64,000 nucleotides of DNA from Myxococcales bacterium (GTDB lineage: Bacteria; Myxococcota_A; Polyangia; Fen-1088). Position 1 is the first letter of the stretch. Every line of letters starts with the position of its first letter. Positions 8,774 through 18,203 of this stretch are shown here, piece by piece. A program made the position numbers and the translations under genes. Under the pieces are notes generated by a model. That model did not search any database. It saw nothing but the letters and a program-made list of their open reading frames with translations, and was not told the DNA's origin. The stretch covers positions 682,001 through 746,000 of the forward strand of contig JAGTJU010000001.1 in assembly GCA_022184915.1 (NCBI GenBank), given 5' to 3'.

Positions 8774-9872
8774 TCAGGAGACGGGAAGCGCGTCCGCGGG
8801 CGCCTGGGCCCCCACCGCGCTTTGCCGCCGCCCATGGCGAGCCAGCGACTTCGCCACCGGATCCTCCGAAGGCGCCACCACGTCGTCTCCCAGGGGCAAG
8901 AGCCGCTCGAAGAAGCTTTCGCCCAGCTCCGTGAGAGCCTCGGGCGAGGTCATGCGGAAGGCCTCCTGGCGCAGGTGCGATCCGTTGTGCAGGCCGCGCG
9001 AGTACCAGGCCAGGGTCTTGCGCAGCTCGTGAAGCACCATCCGGGGGCTGCTGTGTTCCCGCACCAAGCCGGCGTGGCGACGCCATACGGTGCGGCGCTC
9101 GTCGAGCGTGGGGGTGCCGGGGTCTGGCATGCCCCGCTCGAGCGCCTGAAGCGACCGAAAGAGCCACGGGTTACCTCGGGCGCCGCGTCCGATCATCACC
9201 CCATCACAACGGGTGACGTGCTTCATGCGCACGTAGTCCTCGACCGTCTGAACGTCGCCGTTGCCCAAAAGGGGGATCTCCCGCGGCAGCCGGTGCCGCA
9301 CCTCGGCGATGGGCTCGAGGCGGGCCTGGCCCGAAAAGCCCTGCGAGCGCGTGCGGCCGTGCACCGTGATGAGCGCCGCCCCGGCGTCCACCATCCGCAG
9401 CGCAAACTCGGGCGCGTTCACGCTGTCGTCGTCCCATCCCAGCCGATGTTTCACCGTCACGGGCAGATGCGCGGGCAAGGCGCGGCGAACGGCCTTGACC
9501 AACGAGGCCGCCAGCTCGGGCTCGCGCATCAAGGCCGATCCACAGAGGCCTGAAGTCACTTTTTTGGCCGGGCAGCCCATGTTGATGTCCACGATGGACG
9601 CGCCCGCCTCGGCCGCCATCTCGGCGGCCCGGGCCAGGCTCACGGGATCACGCCCGAAGATCTGCACCACGAAGGGGCGGTTGTCGTAGCTCGGCCACAT
9701 CCGGCCCACGGCCTTCTCTGCTCCCACGGGTGAGCGCCTCCGCCGAGAGGAACTCCGTAAAGGTGATCGATGCCCCCAGCTCTTCGCAGACGGTGCGGAA
9801 CGCCAGATCGGTGACCGCCTCCATGGGGGCCAACACGATGCCAGGGCCAAGATCGACAGGACCAACGCGCAT
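8774..9872 (-). CDS. dus: tRNA-dihydrouridine synthase, interrupted by a +1 frameshift
   Basis: FMN-dependent enzyme reducing uridine to dihydrouridine in tRNA. The N-terminal frame from ATG 9872 reads VLAPMEAVTDLAFR and TFTEFLSAEALTRG. The remaining ~80% lies in another frame: PFVVQIFGRDP, DINMGCPAKKV with the GCP cysteine, VTVKHRLGW, ITVHGRTRSQGF and GVMIGRGARGNPWLF, all family hallmarks, closest to the DusB group by DINMGCPAKKV. One surplus base near 9723-9725 (a CCC run on the plus strand) explains the switch; without it the protein is ~365 residues and continuous (TRG then AEKAVGRMWPSYD). A sequence error seems likelier than loss of a near-universal enzyme. Confidence 0.85.
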
Positions 9873-9940
9873 GAGGGCGGCCCAGTATACGGCACACCCG
9901 GTGCGCGTGCCCGCACCATCGCGCCACGCAGGCGGCGGTG

Positions 9941-11300
9941 TCAGCGGACGGTCAACGTGGCGACACCCGTGACCCCGTCGAACGTGGCTCGAATCGTGGT
10001 CGTGCCCGAAGCCAGCGCGGTCACCTGCCCCCGGCTCGTCACCTGAGCCACCTGGCCGTTCGACGCTCTCGAAGCGTGCGTCCTCGGTCACGTTGCGTGT
10101 CGTGCCGTCCGCGAAGAAGGCTGTCGCGGTGTACTGAAGCTTGGTTCCCGGGGGAAGCTCGGCCTCGGCCGGCGTGAGCCGCAGGAGCAGCACGGTTGCA
10201 CTGCGGCACACGAGGTCTGCCGTGGCGGACAGACCCTGAAACGTGGCCACGAGGGTGACCGTGCCTTCCCCGACGCACGAGGCAACGCCCCGGTTGACCG
10301 TGGCCACGAAAGGGTCAGAGGATAGCCACGCAGCCAAATTGGTGAGATTGCGCTGCGTGCCGTCGGGAAACAGCCCGGTGGCGCGGAACGAGGCGCTCTC
10401 GCCCGGACGTCGCTCTGCCTGGCCCGGCTCGAGGACCATGGTCACGTTTTGGCTTTCGACCACCGTCACGGCGGCCGTGGCTTCGAGGCCCTCGAGGCGG
10501 GCCCGCAGGGTGGTGAACCCCGGTGACGCCCCGGCCTGCAGAAGGCCGGCCACACCCAGATGGTTTGCGGCCACGACGTCCGGCGCGTCGCTCGTCCAGG
10601 TGGCCATGCGGGTGACGTCGCGGCGGACGCCCGACGCAAATCGACCCATCGCCGCGACCTGCCCGAGCGCCAGCGGGTCGAGCGAGAGCGCCTTGGGCTC
10701 CACCTCGAGACTGACGAGGCGGTCGTTTTCCACCCGCACCTGGGCGGTGGCCTCGAGCCCCTGAAACATCACGCTGACCACGGTCGTGCCGGGGGCCCCG
10801 CCCGTGATGCGCCCCCGCCGTCCGGTGGTGGTCACCGAGGCGATCTGCGGCATGAGGCTGGCCCACGAGGCCTCGGCCGTCACGTCTCTTCGTCCGCCGT
10901 TTTCGGGCACAGTGGCCTGAAGCTGCAGAACTTCGCCCACGAGCAAGGGCACGAACGAGGGGGACACACGCAGGTCGAACACACCGTTGCCGCCGGTCCC
11001 GCCGCCCGCGCCCCCCGCCGCGCCGAATCCTCCCTCACCGGCGAATCCCCCGGCCGCGCCAAATCCCCCGGCCGCGCCGAATCCCCCCTCCCCGCCGAAG
11101 CCGGTCTGCCCTCCTGCTTCGCCTCCGACCCCGCCGAAGCTGCCCCCGTCGAACGGAAAGCCGCCCACGCCGGCTCCGCTCTCGCCACCTTCCCCGAACT
11201 CGTCTTCGCCGCTGGTCAACGAGGTTCGCCCGCAGGCCACCGTCAGCACGGCCCAAAGGGCCGTCACAAGCCATGAACGGCGATACAAGGCGTCAAACAT
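9941..11300 (-). CDS. Lipoprotein with Gly-rich linker and four Big_2 domains (frameshifted near the end)
   Basis: A signal peptide with lipobox LTVAC (residues ~19-23) predicts a lipoprotein. A Gly/Phe/Ala-rich linker (repeated GGFGAAGGF units, residues ~40-105) leads to four bacterial Ig-like (Big_2) domains, each with an RxxT(A/E)xAxW-type strand and ending in ATAxVxV. The fourth domain is split: after NVTEDARFES the frame leaves the family pattern, while the next frame continues SNGQVAQVTSRGQVTAL and ends ATLTVR at 9941. One extra base at about 10061-10067 accounts for this. Probably a surface or adhesion protein; binding partner unknown. Confidence 0.75.
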
Positions 11301-11424
11301 GAGGGCACACTCCTGGTGGCGGAGGCCACGCAGCGGTCATGATGGCGCAGGTGAACGCGCCGAGCAATCGGGTGGCCGTCGAGGTTCCCGCCTCGCGCTG
11401 TCGTTCGCTGCTACGATTGCTTCG

Positions 11425-12093
11425 ATGTCGACGCCCGCCGAACGCTACCGTCAACGTGCGGCCGCCGCGCGGGGCCTGGCCCGGGCCCCCGGCGAGGCCC
11501 CCTTTGCCTCGTTCTTCGAGCGGCAGGAGGATCGCACCCGGCGCGCCCGCACCAAACGGCGCGTGCTGGTGATCTCGGTGGCTGCCCACGTCCTGCTTTT
11601 GGGCGGGCTGGCGCTCAGCTCGGCGTGGAACGTCGACGAACTGTTTGGCCGGCGCGTGGCCGTCTCCGTCGTGCCCGCGGAAGCCGCACACCCGCCCGCC
11701 GGTCAGGTCAAGGCCCCCGCGCGCTTGAACCTGGCCCGTGCCCTCGGGGCCCGCGTGGTGGTCACACCCCAGGGAGCCCACCGCGAGGCCCGCCCCGGGG
11801 TGGAGCCTCTCGACCCCGACACGCGCGCGCGCCTCGACGCGCTCGTCCAGTCCTCGCTCTTGCCCGCGCTCACCTACCCCGAGCTTGCCAGGCCCTTGCG
11901 CTTGCAGGGCGCCGTGACCGTCCTGGTCGATGTCGACGCCCAGGGCACCGTGACTGGCCTCGGGGTCAAGGAACCATGTATCCACCCGCTGCTCTGCGAC
12001 GCCGCGAAGGCGCAGGTGGCCGCGGTCACCGACTGGCCGCCCGGTGCGGGCCCTCGGTCCTTCGCGATCCCGCTCGAGTTCAAGGATCGCTAA
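11425..12093 (+). CDS. TonB-like energy transducer or C-terminal-domain protein
   Basis: A 222-residue protein with a basic cytoplasmic N-terminus, one membrane anchor (VLVISVAAHVLLLGGLALSS, residues ~49-68), a linker, and a C-terminal region resembling TonB_C: LPALTYPELARPLRLQGAVTVLVDVDAQGTVTGLGV, the xYPxxAxxxxxxGxVxVxxxVxxxGxV pattern. TonB couples the inner-membrane proton gradient to outer-membrane receptors. Here the linker is short and there is no neighbouring exbBD or receptor, so it may be one of the many orphan TonB-like proteins of myxobacteria. ATG 11425 is the only start that precedes the anchor sensibly; earlier sequence is the divergent promoter region. Confidence 0.7.
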   Translation: MSTPAERYRQRAAAARGLARAPGEAPFASFFERQEDRTRRARTKRRVLVISVAAHVLLLGGLALSSAWNVDELFGRRVAVSVVPAEAAHPPAGQVKAPARLNLARALGARVVVTPQGAHREARPGVEPLDPDTRARLDALVQSSLLPALTYPELARPLRLQGAVTVLVDVDAQGTVTGLGVKEPCIHPLLCDAAKAQVAAVTDWPPGAGPRSFAIPLEFKDR

Positions 12094-12122
12094 CCGGGCG
12101 TGAGGATCGCTGACCGGGCGGG
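12083..12122. repeat. 20-bp tandem duplication at the tonB-like stop
   Basis: Two adjacent 20-base units, AGGATCGCTAACCGGGCGTG (12083-12102) and AGGATCGCTGACCGGGCGGG (12103-12122), differ at two positions. The first contains the TAA stop of the tonB-like gene; the second has TGA at the same place. It looks like a recent local duplication of the gene end. Confidence 0.6.
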
Positions 12123-12124
12123 CG

Positions 12125-13438
12125 TCAGGAGCGCCGTCGGCGAAGCCCTTGCCGTAGCAGCCACACGCCGAGAGCAAACCCCGCAAGCCCGGCGACGCCA
12201 CCGCGGCTGCCGGGCCGGGCCATGGCGCAGTAGCCGCCCACCGCTTGGCCGTCGGCCTCCCGGTAGCCCCGGAAGAAGTCCCGCGTGGCAAACGGCCGCT
12301 GCAACAGCACGGATTCGATGGGGCTCGCGTTGCCGTGCAGATCGATGGTGGCCACACCTACGAGGTAGGGGATCTCATTCTGTAAACCCGTGAGCCGGGT
12401 CGAGTCTTGCGAGACCAACAGTTCGGAGCAGACGAAGCGTGTGTCGAGCGTCGCAAAGGGCGTGGGTGCCGTGAAGGGCCCTTCGGCCTCCCGCGTGCCG
12501 TTCACTTCCCCCGCGCCGTCGTCGGCCTGTTGGGCCTGCGCCAAGGGCGGCAGCTGCGGCCCGTCCGCCCTACGCAGCGGCTGTACCGTCGCGGAACTCG
12601 GACACTCCGTTTCGGCGGTGCGGTACTGGTCGTCGTAGGAGGACTCGGCGTACACCGGCGCTTCGCCTCGGCTGCAGAACACGACATAGCCGCGGAAGTC
12701 CGCCACACCTTGATCCCTCTCCCACGACACCTCCAAAGCCTCGTTGCCGGGCCGCACCTTGATGCCCGCCGTGGCGGGCGGCGGGGGGGCCTCACCGTCG
12801 TACTCCACAGACAGCACCGGCGCTGCCTCCCCCGTGAGATCCGGTACCCCGTCGCCGTTCGTGTCCACCCGGAGCCGAATGAACTGCTGGCCTCGCCGGG
12901 TGCATTCGCCGCCCGAGGGCCCGTAGAACGCGGAGACGGGAATGTCGATGGTGGTGCGCTGTCGGGCCCGTGCGAGGTCAGCCAAGGTCAGGGTTGCAAG
13001 CGGTGGGTCGCTGCAGATGGCCGCCTTCAAGGCCGCCGGATCGCTTGACACACAGGCCACTTCGCCGATGAGAACTTGGATGACCGTTTGGTTGGTCGCG
13101 AACATCGTGCGCTTCGCGGCGCCCGTGGTCGACAGATCCAGTTCGAGCCGGACGACCTCGTCGCTACAGCTGCAGCGCGCTCGATTGAAGTAGTACTTCT
13201 GCTCGAACTCCGTGAAAATGGTCCACTTGTCTTCGCCGTCGGGTCTGAGTAGGCGCATGAAAAAGTCGGCCTTGCTCACCGCCTGCGACGTACCCGAGCT
13301 TCCCCCCGTTCCCGTGCCTTGTGCCTTCGCGGGCGCAGGTGTCAAGAGGGGGAGCATCGCGGCGGCCGCGACGGCAGCCCCGAGGGTCACGCGAAGAGCC
13401 AGGGAGGAAAAAGCGAGGGGAGGGCGCACGCTGCGCAT
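12125..13438 (-). CDS. Secreted protein with fibronectin-like region and MYXO-CTERM-like tail
   Basis: 437 residues. The N-terminus is a signal peptide (hydrophobic LGAAVAAAAMLPLLTPAPAKA, cleavage near residue 40). A first ~180-residue region of unknown fold contains CSC and EVAC cysteines and a VDTNGDGVPDLTGE stretch. Then KVRPGNEALEVSWERD to GYVVFCS resembles a fibronectin type III domain. The C-terminus has Cys (GGYCA), a hydrophobic helix (GGVAGLAGFALGVWLL) and an Arg cluster (GLRRRRS). That is the three-part layout of MYXO-CTERM cell-surface sorting tails in Myxococcota, although the consensus is loose here. Function unknown. It converges on the tonB-like gene. Confidence 0.65.
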   Translation of the reverse strand: MRSVRPPLAFSSLALRVTLGAAVAAAAMLPLLTPAPAKAQGTGTGGSSGTSQAVSKADFFMRLLRPDGEDKWTIFTEFEQKYYFNRARCSCSDEVVRLELDLSTTGAAKRTMFATNQTVIQVLIGEVACVSSDPAALKAAICSDPPLATLTLADLARARQRTTIDIPVSAFYGPSGGECTRRGQQFIRLRVDTNGDGVPDLTGEAAPVLSVEYDGEAPPPPATAGIKVRPGNEALEVSWERDQGVADFRGYVVFCSRGEAPVYAESSYDDQYRTAETECPSSATVQPLRRADGPQLPPLAQAQQADDGAGEVNGTREAEGPFTAPTPFATLDTRFVCSELLVSQDSTRLTGLQNEIPYLVGVATIDLHGNASPIESVLLQRPFATRDFFRGYREADGQAVGGYCAMARPGSRGGVAGLAGFALGVWLLRQGLRRRRS

Positions 13439-13479
13439 CCTAGCTCGCCAACCGGGGCGATGCAGCGGTCGTGTGGGCC

Positions 13480-15759
13480 CTAGGCGGCTTGGCGCCTGGC
13501 CGTGGCCTCGCGGCACACACGCTCTAGGGTGGCGACGGCCGCCGGGAGCGTCTCGAGCTGCGCGGCCGTGGGGGGGCGCTCGGCGAAGCGGGCCTGCTCG
13601 TAAGCCCGGGTGATCTCTCCGAGCGGCGCCCGCACGGCGGCACACACGCTGGCCGCCCGCTCGAAAAATTCGCGGGGCGTCTCGGCGGGCTCCCGCTTGA
13701 GTCCCAGCGGCGCCAGCGCCCGCAGCGCGCGTTCGTAGAGGCGGTGCCCTGCGGTGCGCGGTGGGGGCGCAGCGGCCTCTTCCTTGCGCGGGCGGCGTCG
13801 CCGCAGCCGTCGGTAGAGCAGGTAGGACAGGGCAGCGGCCGCGCTCAATCCCCCAACGGTTCTCAGGCTCGGCCGGGGCAAAGACAAACCCGGGCCCTGA
13901 CGCTTCTTCAGACCCAACGACTTCGCCAGCCCCCGGGCCAGCTCCATCTGCCGGCTGGCATCGTATTCGATGACCCACTGGCCCCACCACGACTCGATCG
14001 AGTCCAGGAGCTGCTTCACCCGGCCCATGCGGGTGGGGCGCGACAGCACGGGCGTGGCGTCCATGCGCGTCCAGCCGAAGCCGGAAAAATAAACCTCGAT
14101 CCAAGAGTGCGCCCGATTGTCTCTCACCGTGAGGTGCTGGGTGAGCGCGTTCCACTCGCCGCCCAGGAAGCCGTTGACGTAGCGGGTGGGCAGACCCGCG
14201 AGGCGCATCATGATGGCCGCAGCCGAAGCGAAGTATTCGCAGTGCCCCGCGCTTTGCGCGATGAGGAAATCCTCGAGCGGGTCCGCATAGGCCGTATCTC
14301 GCTTGAGCTCGAGCGAGTACTGCTTGTTTGCATGAAGCCAGTCGACGATGGCCTGCGCGCGGCCCGCGGGTGTCGTTGCACGGGCGGTGATGCCCCGGAC
14401 CAGCGGCCCCACGCGCGCGCGCAGCGCTTCCGGCACTTGCAGATAGGGCACGAGAAGCCCCTCGGGCAGCTCATCGATCGTTTTGGCTTGCCCCGGGCGC
14501 ACCCGCCGGAGGCTGTCGATGGAGTAGGCCACGTAGCGCGCGCCCGCGAAGTCGGGCAGGGGCACCGTTCGCCCCGAAGGAAAGGCCCGGGCGCTGCGCA
14601 GCGAAGCTTCCCCGGAAAAGCGCGGCTCCACGAGCGTGGTCAAAAACGAGCCCACGGGCGGCTCGGTCAGCTCGTAGGCCACCGCGCGGTCGAGGGCGAA
14701 CGCCACGGGGTGGGACAGCCCCATCAGCTGGATGTCCTGCCGTTCCGCGCCGGCAAGCCTCTCGCGATGCGAGAGGGCGTCGTCGGGGGTCTCCGGTCCC
14801 GTGATCCACGTCCAGCGGCTGCCGTCCCGGCCCATCGTGTGGGTCACCCGGGTGCGTGTGGAAGATCTTTGCGAGCGCAGCCACTGGCCGTTTTGGTAGG
14901 TGTCGTACACCGTGCCCCGCCAGTACATGCCCCCGATCTGGGTGTCACGCTGCTCGTCCGAAGCCAGCGCGGCGATGCGAGGCATGCCCACGCGCAAGAC
15001 CACCGTTTGGTTGTCCGTGGACAACACCCCGTGGTGCCCCAGCTCCACCTGGTCCGAAAAGCCCACGATGCTGCCCTGGCGGCGCAGCCCCCCGCTGAGA
15101 AAGCCAATGCCGATGCGCGGCGCGAGCGCAAACACCACGGTCGCGCCCGCCAGCACGCCGAGCGCCGCCACCCCCGTGGCCCAGAAAAACGCGCGCCCGA
15201 CGACCCGCCGCGAATCCAGCACCCGCGCTGCGGTCACACGTTGAGCCGCCGAAGCGGCCTCGTGTTTGACCAGGTAGTTGTCCTCGATCTCGCGGCGCAG
15301 ATGAAACAGGATCAGCGCCCAGATGAGGGCCACCACGTACACGGCAAAGCCCACGGCAAAGAGCGCGCTTTGTGCAAGCCAAGAGGACGCCAGCACGAGG
15401 AGAAACGCGAGGATGTAGATCTGCAGATAGTCTCGGTTCGTGCGGCGCTGGAGCAGCTTGTACGCCAGCAGCACCAGCACCAAGTCCAAAAGCGACGTGA
15501 GGTCGGGCTCCGGGAACGCGCGCACGAGACCAAACACCGTGATCGAGAAGAACCCGAGCACCAGCACCTTGAGGGGCGTGTCCACACGCTGCAGCCACCG
15601 CATACCGGGCGCGTCGCTCTCGGCAAACCACGACAGCACGGCCGCCGCCGTGAAGGCCAAAAGAGACCCCAGCGCGAGACTTCCCGAAACGGTCAACGTG
15701 CCCACGGCGGACGCCACCATCAGGTAAGACGTGAGCTTGTGCGCCGCCCGGAACCTCAC
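13480..15759 (-). CDS. Transglutaminase-like membrane protein (TgpA/DUF3488 family)
   Basis: 759 residues. The N-terminal third has about six membrane helices (DUF3488-like). The extracytoplasmic middle contains a transglutaminase core with catalytic Cys in QSAGHCEYFASAA, His in DNRAHSWIEVYF and Asp in WTRMDATP, in the right order and spacing. A helix (SAAAALSYLLYRRLRRRR) is followed by a DUF4129-like C-terminal tail. Family members are thought to act on periplasmic peptides or peptidoglycan-linked targets; the substrate is not known. It is the last gene of a moxR-DUF58-tgpA operon, and its ATG overlaps the stop of the DUF58 gene by four bases. Confidence 0.88.
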   Translation of the reverse strand: MRFRAAHKLTSYLMVASAVGTLTVSGSLALGSLLAFTAAAVLSWFAESDAPGMRWLQRVDTPLKVLVLGFFSITVFGLVRAFPEPDLTSLLDLVLVLLAYKLLQRRTNRDYLQIYILAFLLVLASSWLAQSALFAVGFAVYVVALIWALILFHLRREIEDNYLVKHEAASAAQRVTAARVLDSRRVVGRAFFWATGVAALGVLAGATVVFALAPRIGIGFLSGGLRRQGSIVGFSDQVELGHHGVLSTDNQTVVLRVGMPRIAALASDEQRDTQIGGMYWRGTVYDTYQNGQWLRSQRSSTRTRVTHTMGRDGSRWTWITGPETPDDALSHRERLAGAERQDIQLMGLSHPVAFALDRAVAYELTEPPVGSFLTTLVEPRFSGEASLRSARAFPSGRTVPLPDFAGARYVAYSIDSLRRVRPGQAKTIDELPEGLLVPYLQVPEALRARVGPLVRGITARATTPAGRAQAIVDWLHANKQYSLELKRDTAYADPLEDFLIAQSAGHCEYFASAAAIMMRLAGLPTRYVNGFLGGEWNALTQHLTVRDNRAHSWIEVYFSGFGWTRMDATPVLSRPTRMGRVKQLLDSIESWWGQWVIEYDASRQMELARGLAKSLGLKKRQGPGLSLPRPSLRTVGGLSAAAALSYLLYRRLRRRRPRKEEAAAPPPRTAGHRLYERALRALAPLGLKREPAETPREFFERAASVCAAVRAPLGEITRAYEQARFAERPPTAAQLETLPAAVATLERVCREATARRQAA

Positions 15760-16907
15760 GCCGCCGCCCCCCGCAGTCTCTGCACCTCGACAATGGGAGA
15801 TCCGGGCGCCATGCGCACCGTGGTCAGCATCGCGGCCTTCGGCCGCTCGGGGCTGAGCGCGCGCACGTCCTCCAGGGTCACGAGCGCCAAAGCGGTGAGC
15901 AAACCCTGCGCCTGCGTGCTGGCGGCGCGCGCGGGAACGCTGACCCGCCCCGCCTGTAGCCCCACCGTATACCCCTGGCGCAAAAACGAAAGCGCCACCG
16001 AAGCCGCCATCGACACCGCCGCCTCGAACGCCTCGGCCTCGTCCTTCAGTTTCGTGAGCGAGGCCTCCAAACGCACCAACACGGCCCCCCCCACCTCGTC
16101 CTCGTGCTCACGAAGCAGCAGGCGTCCCCGGCGTGCGCTGCTCCGCCAGTGGATCTGGCGCGGGTCGTCCCCCACACGAAACTCGCGCAGCCCATGAAAC
16201 TCGCCCGAGCGCGCCGGCCGCGCACTTTGCCGGTCCTGGGCCTGCGTGGCCCCCGCAAGGGCCACCAGCGGCGGCACCGGCACCAGCGCCGGGTACACGA
16301 TCACCTCGGCGGGCGCGTTGATCTCCTTCGACTTGCGGATGAGCCCGAACGGAAAGCGCGTCGACAGACGGAACCCCACGAGCTTGTGACGGCCCCGCCG
16401 CCCAAGCAGGTTCCGGTAAGCCGTCTCTTGCTCCCGCCCCGCCGGAATCTTCAAAAAGTAGCAGCGCCGTTCCACGGGGCGCTCGTCCATGAGGTCCTCC
16501 ACCTCGAGCGAGAACGTGGGTGCGTGCGCCTTTTCGTTGCGCACGCTGATGCCCATCAGGAACGGGGCGCCCGCATGTATGCCCGTGGGCAGCCGTCGCG
16601 ACACCTTGAGCCGGCGCAGGCACAGCTCCGACATCACCCCGCTTGCCAGGATGAGAAACAGCATCATCCCGAAGACGAGAAACAGAAGATTCAAACCAGC
16701 GTTTACTGCGGCCGCACCCACCACCAAGGTGGCCCCCAAAAACCAAACGCCCTCGCGTGTGGTGGGAAGCCGCTTGAGCACGCTCCGCCTGCGCCGGAGC
16801 GCCCCGGTGGGAGGCTTCGTGGCGGCGTCAACGACGCCGTGAAACGACGAAGGTCGTGCCGTGGCGATGCGTTCGCGCTGGGGGGGCGGCGAAGGGACCC
16901 GCGACAT
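15756..16907 (-). CDS. DUF58 domain protein
   Basis: 383 residues: two N-terminal membrane helices (VWFLGATLVVGAAAVNAGLNLLFLVFGMMLFLI region), a beta-rich stretch, and the DUF58 hallmark GEFHGLREFRVGDDPRQIHW followed by SSARRGRLLLREHEDE, part of a von Willebrand A-like fold. DUF58 proteins are regularly encoded with MoxR ATPases and transglutaminases, as here, and are thought to help assemble or activate envelope protein complexes. The molecular role of this one is unknown. It starts 15 bases after the moxR stop. Confidence 0.85.
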   Translation of the reverse strand: MSRVPSPPPQRERIATARPSSFHGVVDAATKPPTGALRRRRSVLKRLPTTREGVWFLGATLVVGAAAVNAGLNLLFLVFGMMLFLILASGVMSELCLRRLKVSRRLPTGIHAGAPFLMGISVRNEKAHAPTFSLEVEDLMDERPVERRCYFLKIPAGREQETAYRNLLGRRGRHKLVGFRLSTRFPFGLIRKSKEINAPAEVIVYPALVPVPPLVALAGATQAQDRQSARPARSGEFHGLREFRVGDDPRQIHWRSSARRGRLLLREHEDEVGGAVLVRLEASLTKLKDEAEAFEAAVSMAASVALSFLRQGYTVGLQAGRVSVPARAASTQAQGLLTALALVTLEDVRALSPERPKAAMLTTVRMAPGSPIVEVQRLRGAAA

Positions 16908-16922
16908 GGCCGAGCCCCGCGG

Positions 16923-17900
16923 TCACCCGGGAACGGGGAACTGGTTCACGATCTCGCCGATGATCCGTTCGGCATCCTCACGCGCCCGCCCTCCTTCGGC
17001 ATGATGGGCAAGCAACACGCGGTGAGCGAGCGCTGCCACGGCCGTACGCTTGAGATCGTCGGGCAACACGAAATCGCGCCCCTCGGCCAAAGCCGACGCC
17101 CGGGCGATGTTTCGCCACGCCAGCTGGCCGCGTGGCGAGATGCCCAGCGACAAAAACGGCGAGCGACGTGTTTCCTGGGCCACGGCCACGATGTAATCCG
17201 CCAACTCGGCAGACAAGCGAACGCCATCGGCCGCCTCTTGCAGCGACAAGATATCGCGCATGAGCACGGCCGGCCGCACGGCCTCCAAAGCGGCCCCCTG
17301 GCGCCCCGGCATCTCCAAAAGCAGCCGGCGCTCGTCCTCGGGGCGGGGGTAATCGAGCCGAATGCGCAGAATGAACCTGTCCATTTGCGATTCGGGCAAG
17401 GGATAGGTGCCGTAGTGCTCTTCCGGGTTCTGGGTGGCGATCACCATGAACGGCGGCTCGATCTTGTGGGTGCGCCCATCGACCGATACCTGGCTATCGT
17501 TCATGGCCTCGAGCAAGGCACTCTGGGTGCGCGGGGTGGTGCGGTTGATCTCGTCCGCCAGGATCACGTTTGCAAAGATGGCCCCTGGCTTGAACTCGAA
17601 CTGGCCGGTGCGCTGATCGAGCACGGAGACGCCGATGATGTCGGAAGGAAGGAGGTCGCTGGTGAACTGAATGCGATGAAAGGTCCCGCCAATGGATCCC
17701 GCCAAGGCCCTGGCGAGTGTAGTCTTCCCTACACCTGGAACGTCCTCGATCAGTAGGTGGCCCCGCGCCACCAGCGCCAAAACTGCACTCCGGATGGCCT
17801 CCTCCTTCCCCCGGATGACCTTGGCGATGTTCGCCTCCAGCCGACGAATCATTTCGGCCGAGTCCGCTTCGAATCCCTCGGCCGCTGCTATGCGGGTCAT
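16923..17900 (-). CDS. MoxR family AAA ATPase
   Basis: 325 residues from ATG 17900 (preceded by GGAG; GTG 17909 is an alternative). Walker A is [14 protein letters not shown], Walker B is VILADEINR, followed by [12 protein letters not shown] and sensor region [23 protein letters not shown], all diagnostic of the MoxR group. The C-terminal lid includes [19 protein letters not shown]. MoxR ATPases are chaperone-like factors that activate protein complexes, usually together with vWA/DUF58 partners, which follow directly. It heads the three-gene operon and is divergent from the FG-GAP lipoprotein. Confidence 0.92.
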   Translation of the reverse strand: MTRIAAAEGFEADSAEMIRRLEANIAKVIRGKEEAIRSAVLALVARGHLLIEDVPGVGKTTLARALAGSIGGTFHRIQFTSDLLPSDIIGVSVLDQRTGQFEFKPGAIFANVILADEINRTTPRTQSALLEAMNDSQVSVDGRTHKIEPPFMVIATQNPEEHYGTYPLPESQMDRFILRIRLDYPRPEDERRLLLEMPGRQGAALEAVRPAVLMRDILSLQEAADGVRLSAELADYIVAVAQETRRSPFLSLGISPRGQLAWRNIARASALAEGRDFVLPDDLKRTAVAALAHRVLLAHHAEGGRAREDAERIIGEIVNQFPVPG

Positions 17901-18203
17901 CGTCTCCACTTTATACCAGTCCCCCTATCCTCGGGCCCAAGCCCTGATGGCTTGAGTTGTGTGAACCACTATCCGACATCCGCCGGAAACGAAAGCCCTC
18001 TGCTTGACGAAAAGCAATTACCCACAGTCGCTCGCACGGGGTCTAAGCAACATTCAAAAGTGTGGGCCTCAAGTTTTCCGTGCTCCTTCGCGATGGAAGG
18101 GGCTGGATTCCTGAGGCTGGCGCAAAGTATTATTTTGCGGCCGCATAACTTGGCTCGATACTCGCTGCTCAGATTGAACGAAAGAGTCCCGGTGGGAGAA
18201 ACC
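17901..18203. other. Divergent intergenic region with small inverted repeat
   Basis: About 300 bases between the moxR start and the FG-GAP lipoprotein start, presumably holding both promoters. It contains an AT-richer patch with a 6-bp inverted repeat, CGCAAA (18121-18126) and TTTGCG (18134-18139), separated by seven A/T-rich bases: a possible operator. No convincing -35/-10 pair was found. A GGGAG ribosome-binding site lies just before ATG 18204. Confidence 0.35.

Noticed and set aside
11030-11110. Possible CRISPR-like or satellite repeat
   Set aside because: The short repeats encode the Gly-rich linker of the lipoprotein and have no spacer structure.
10987-11424. Pro-rich N-terminal extension of the tonB-like protein
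   Set aside because: It is the antisense reading of the Gly-rich linker of the Big_2 lipoprotein; the real start is just before the membrane anchor.
17757-18203. N-terminal extension of the FG-GAP protein
   Set aside because: It overlaps moxR on the other strand and precedes a clear lipoprotein signal with its own ribosome-binding site.
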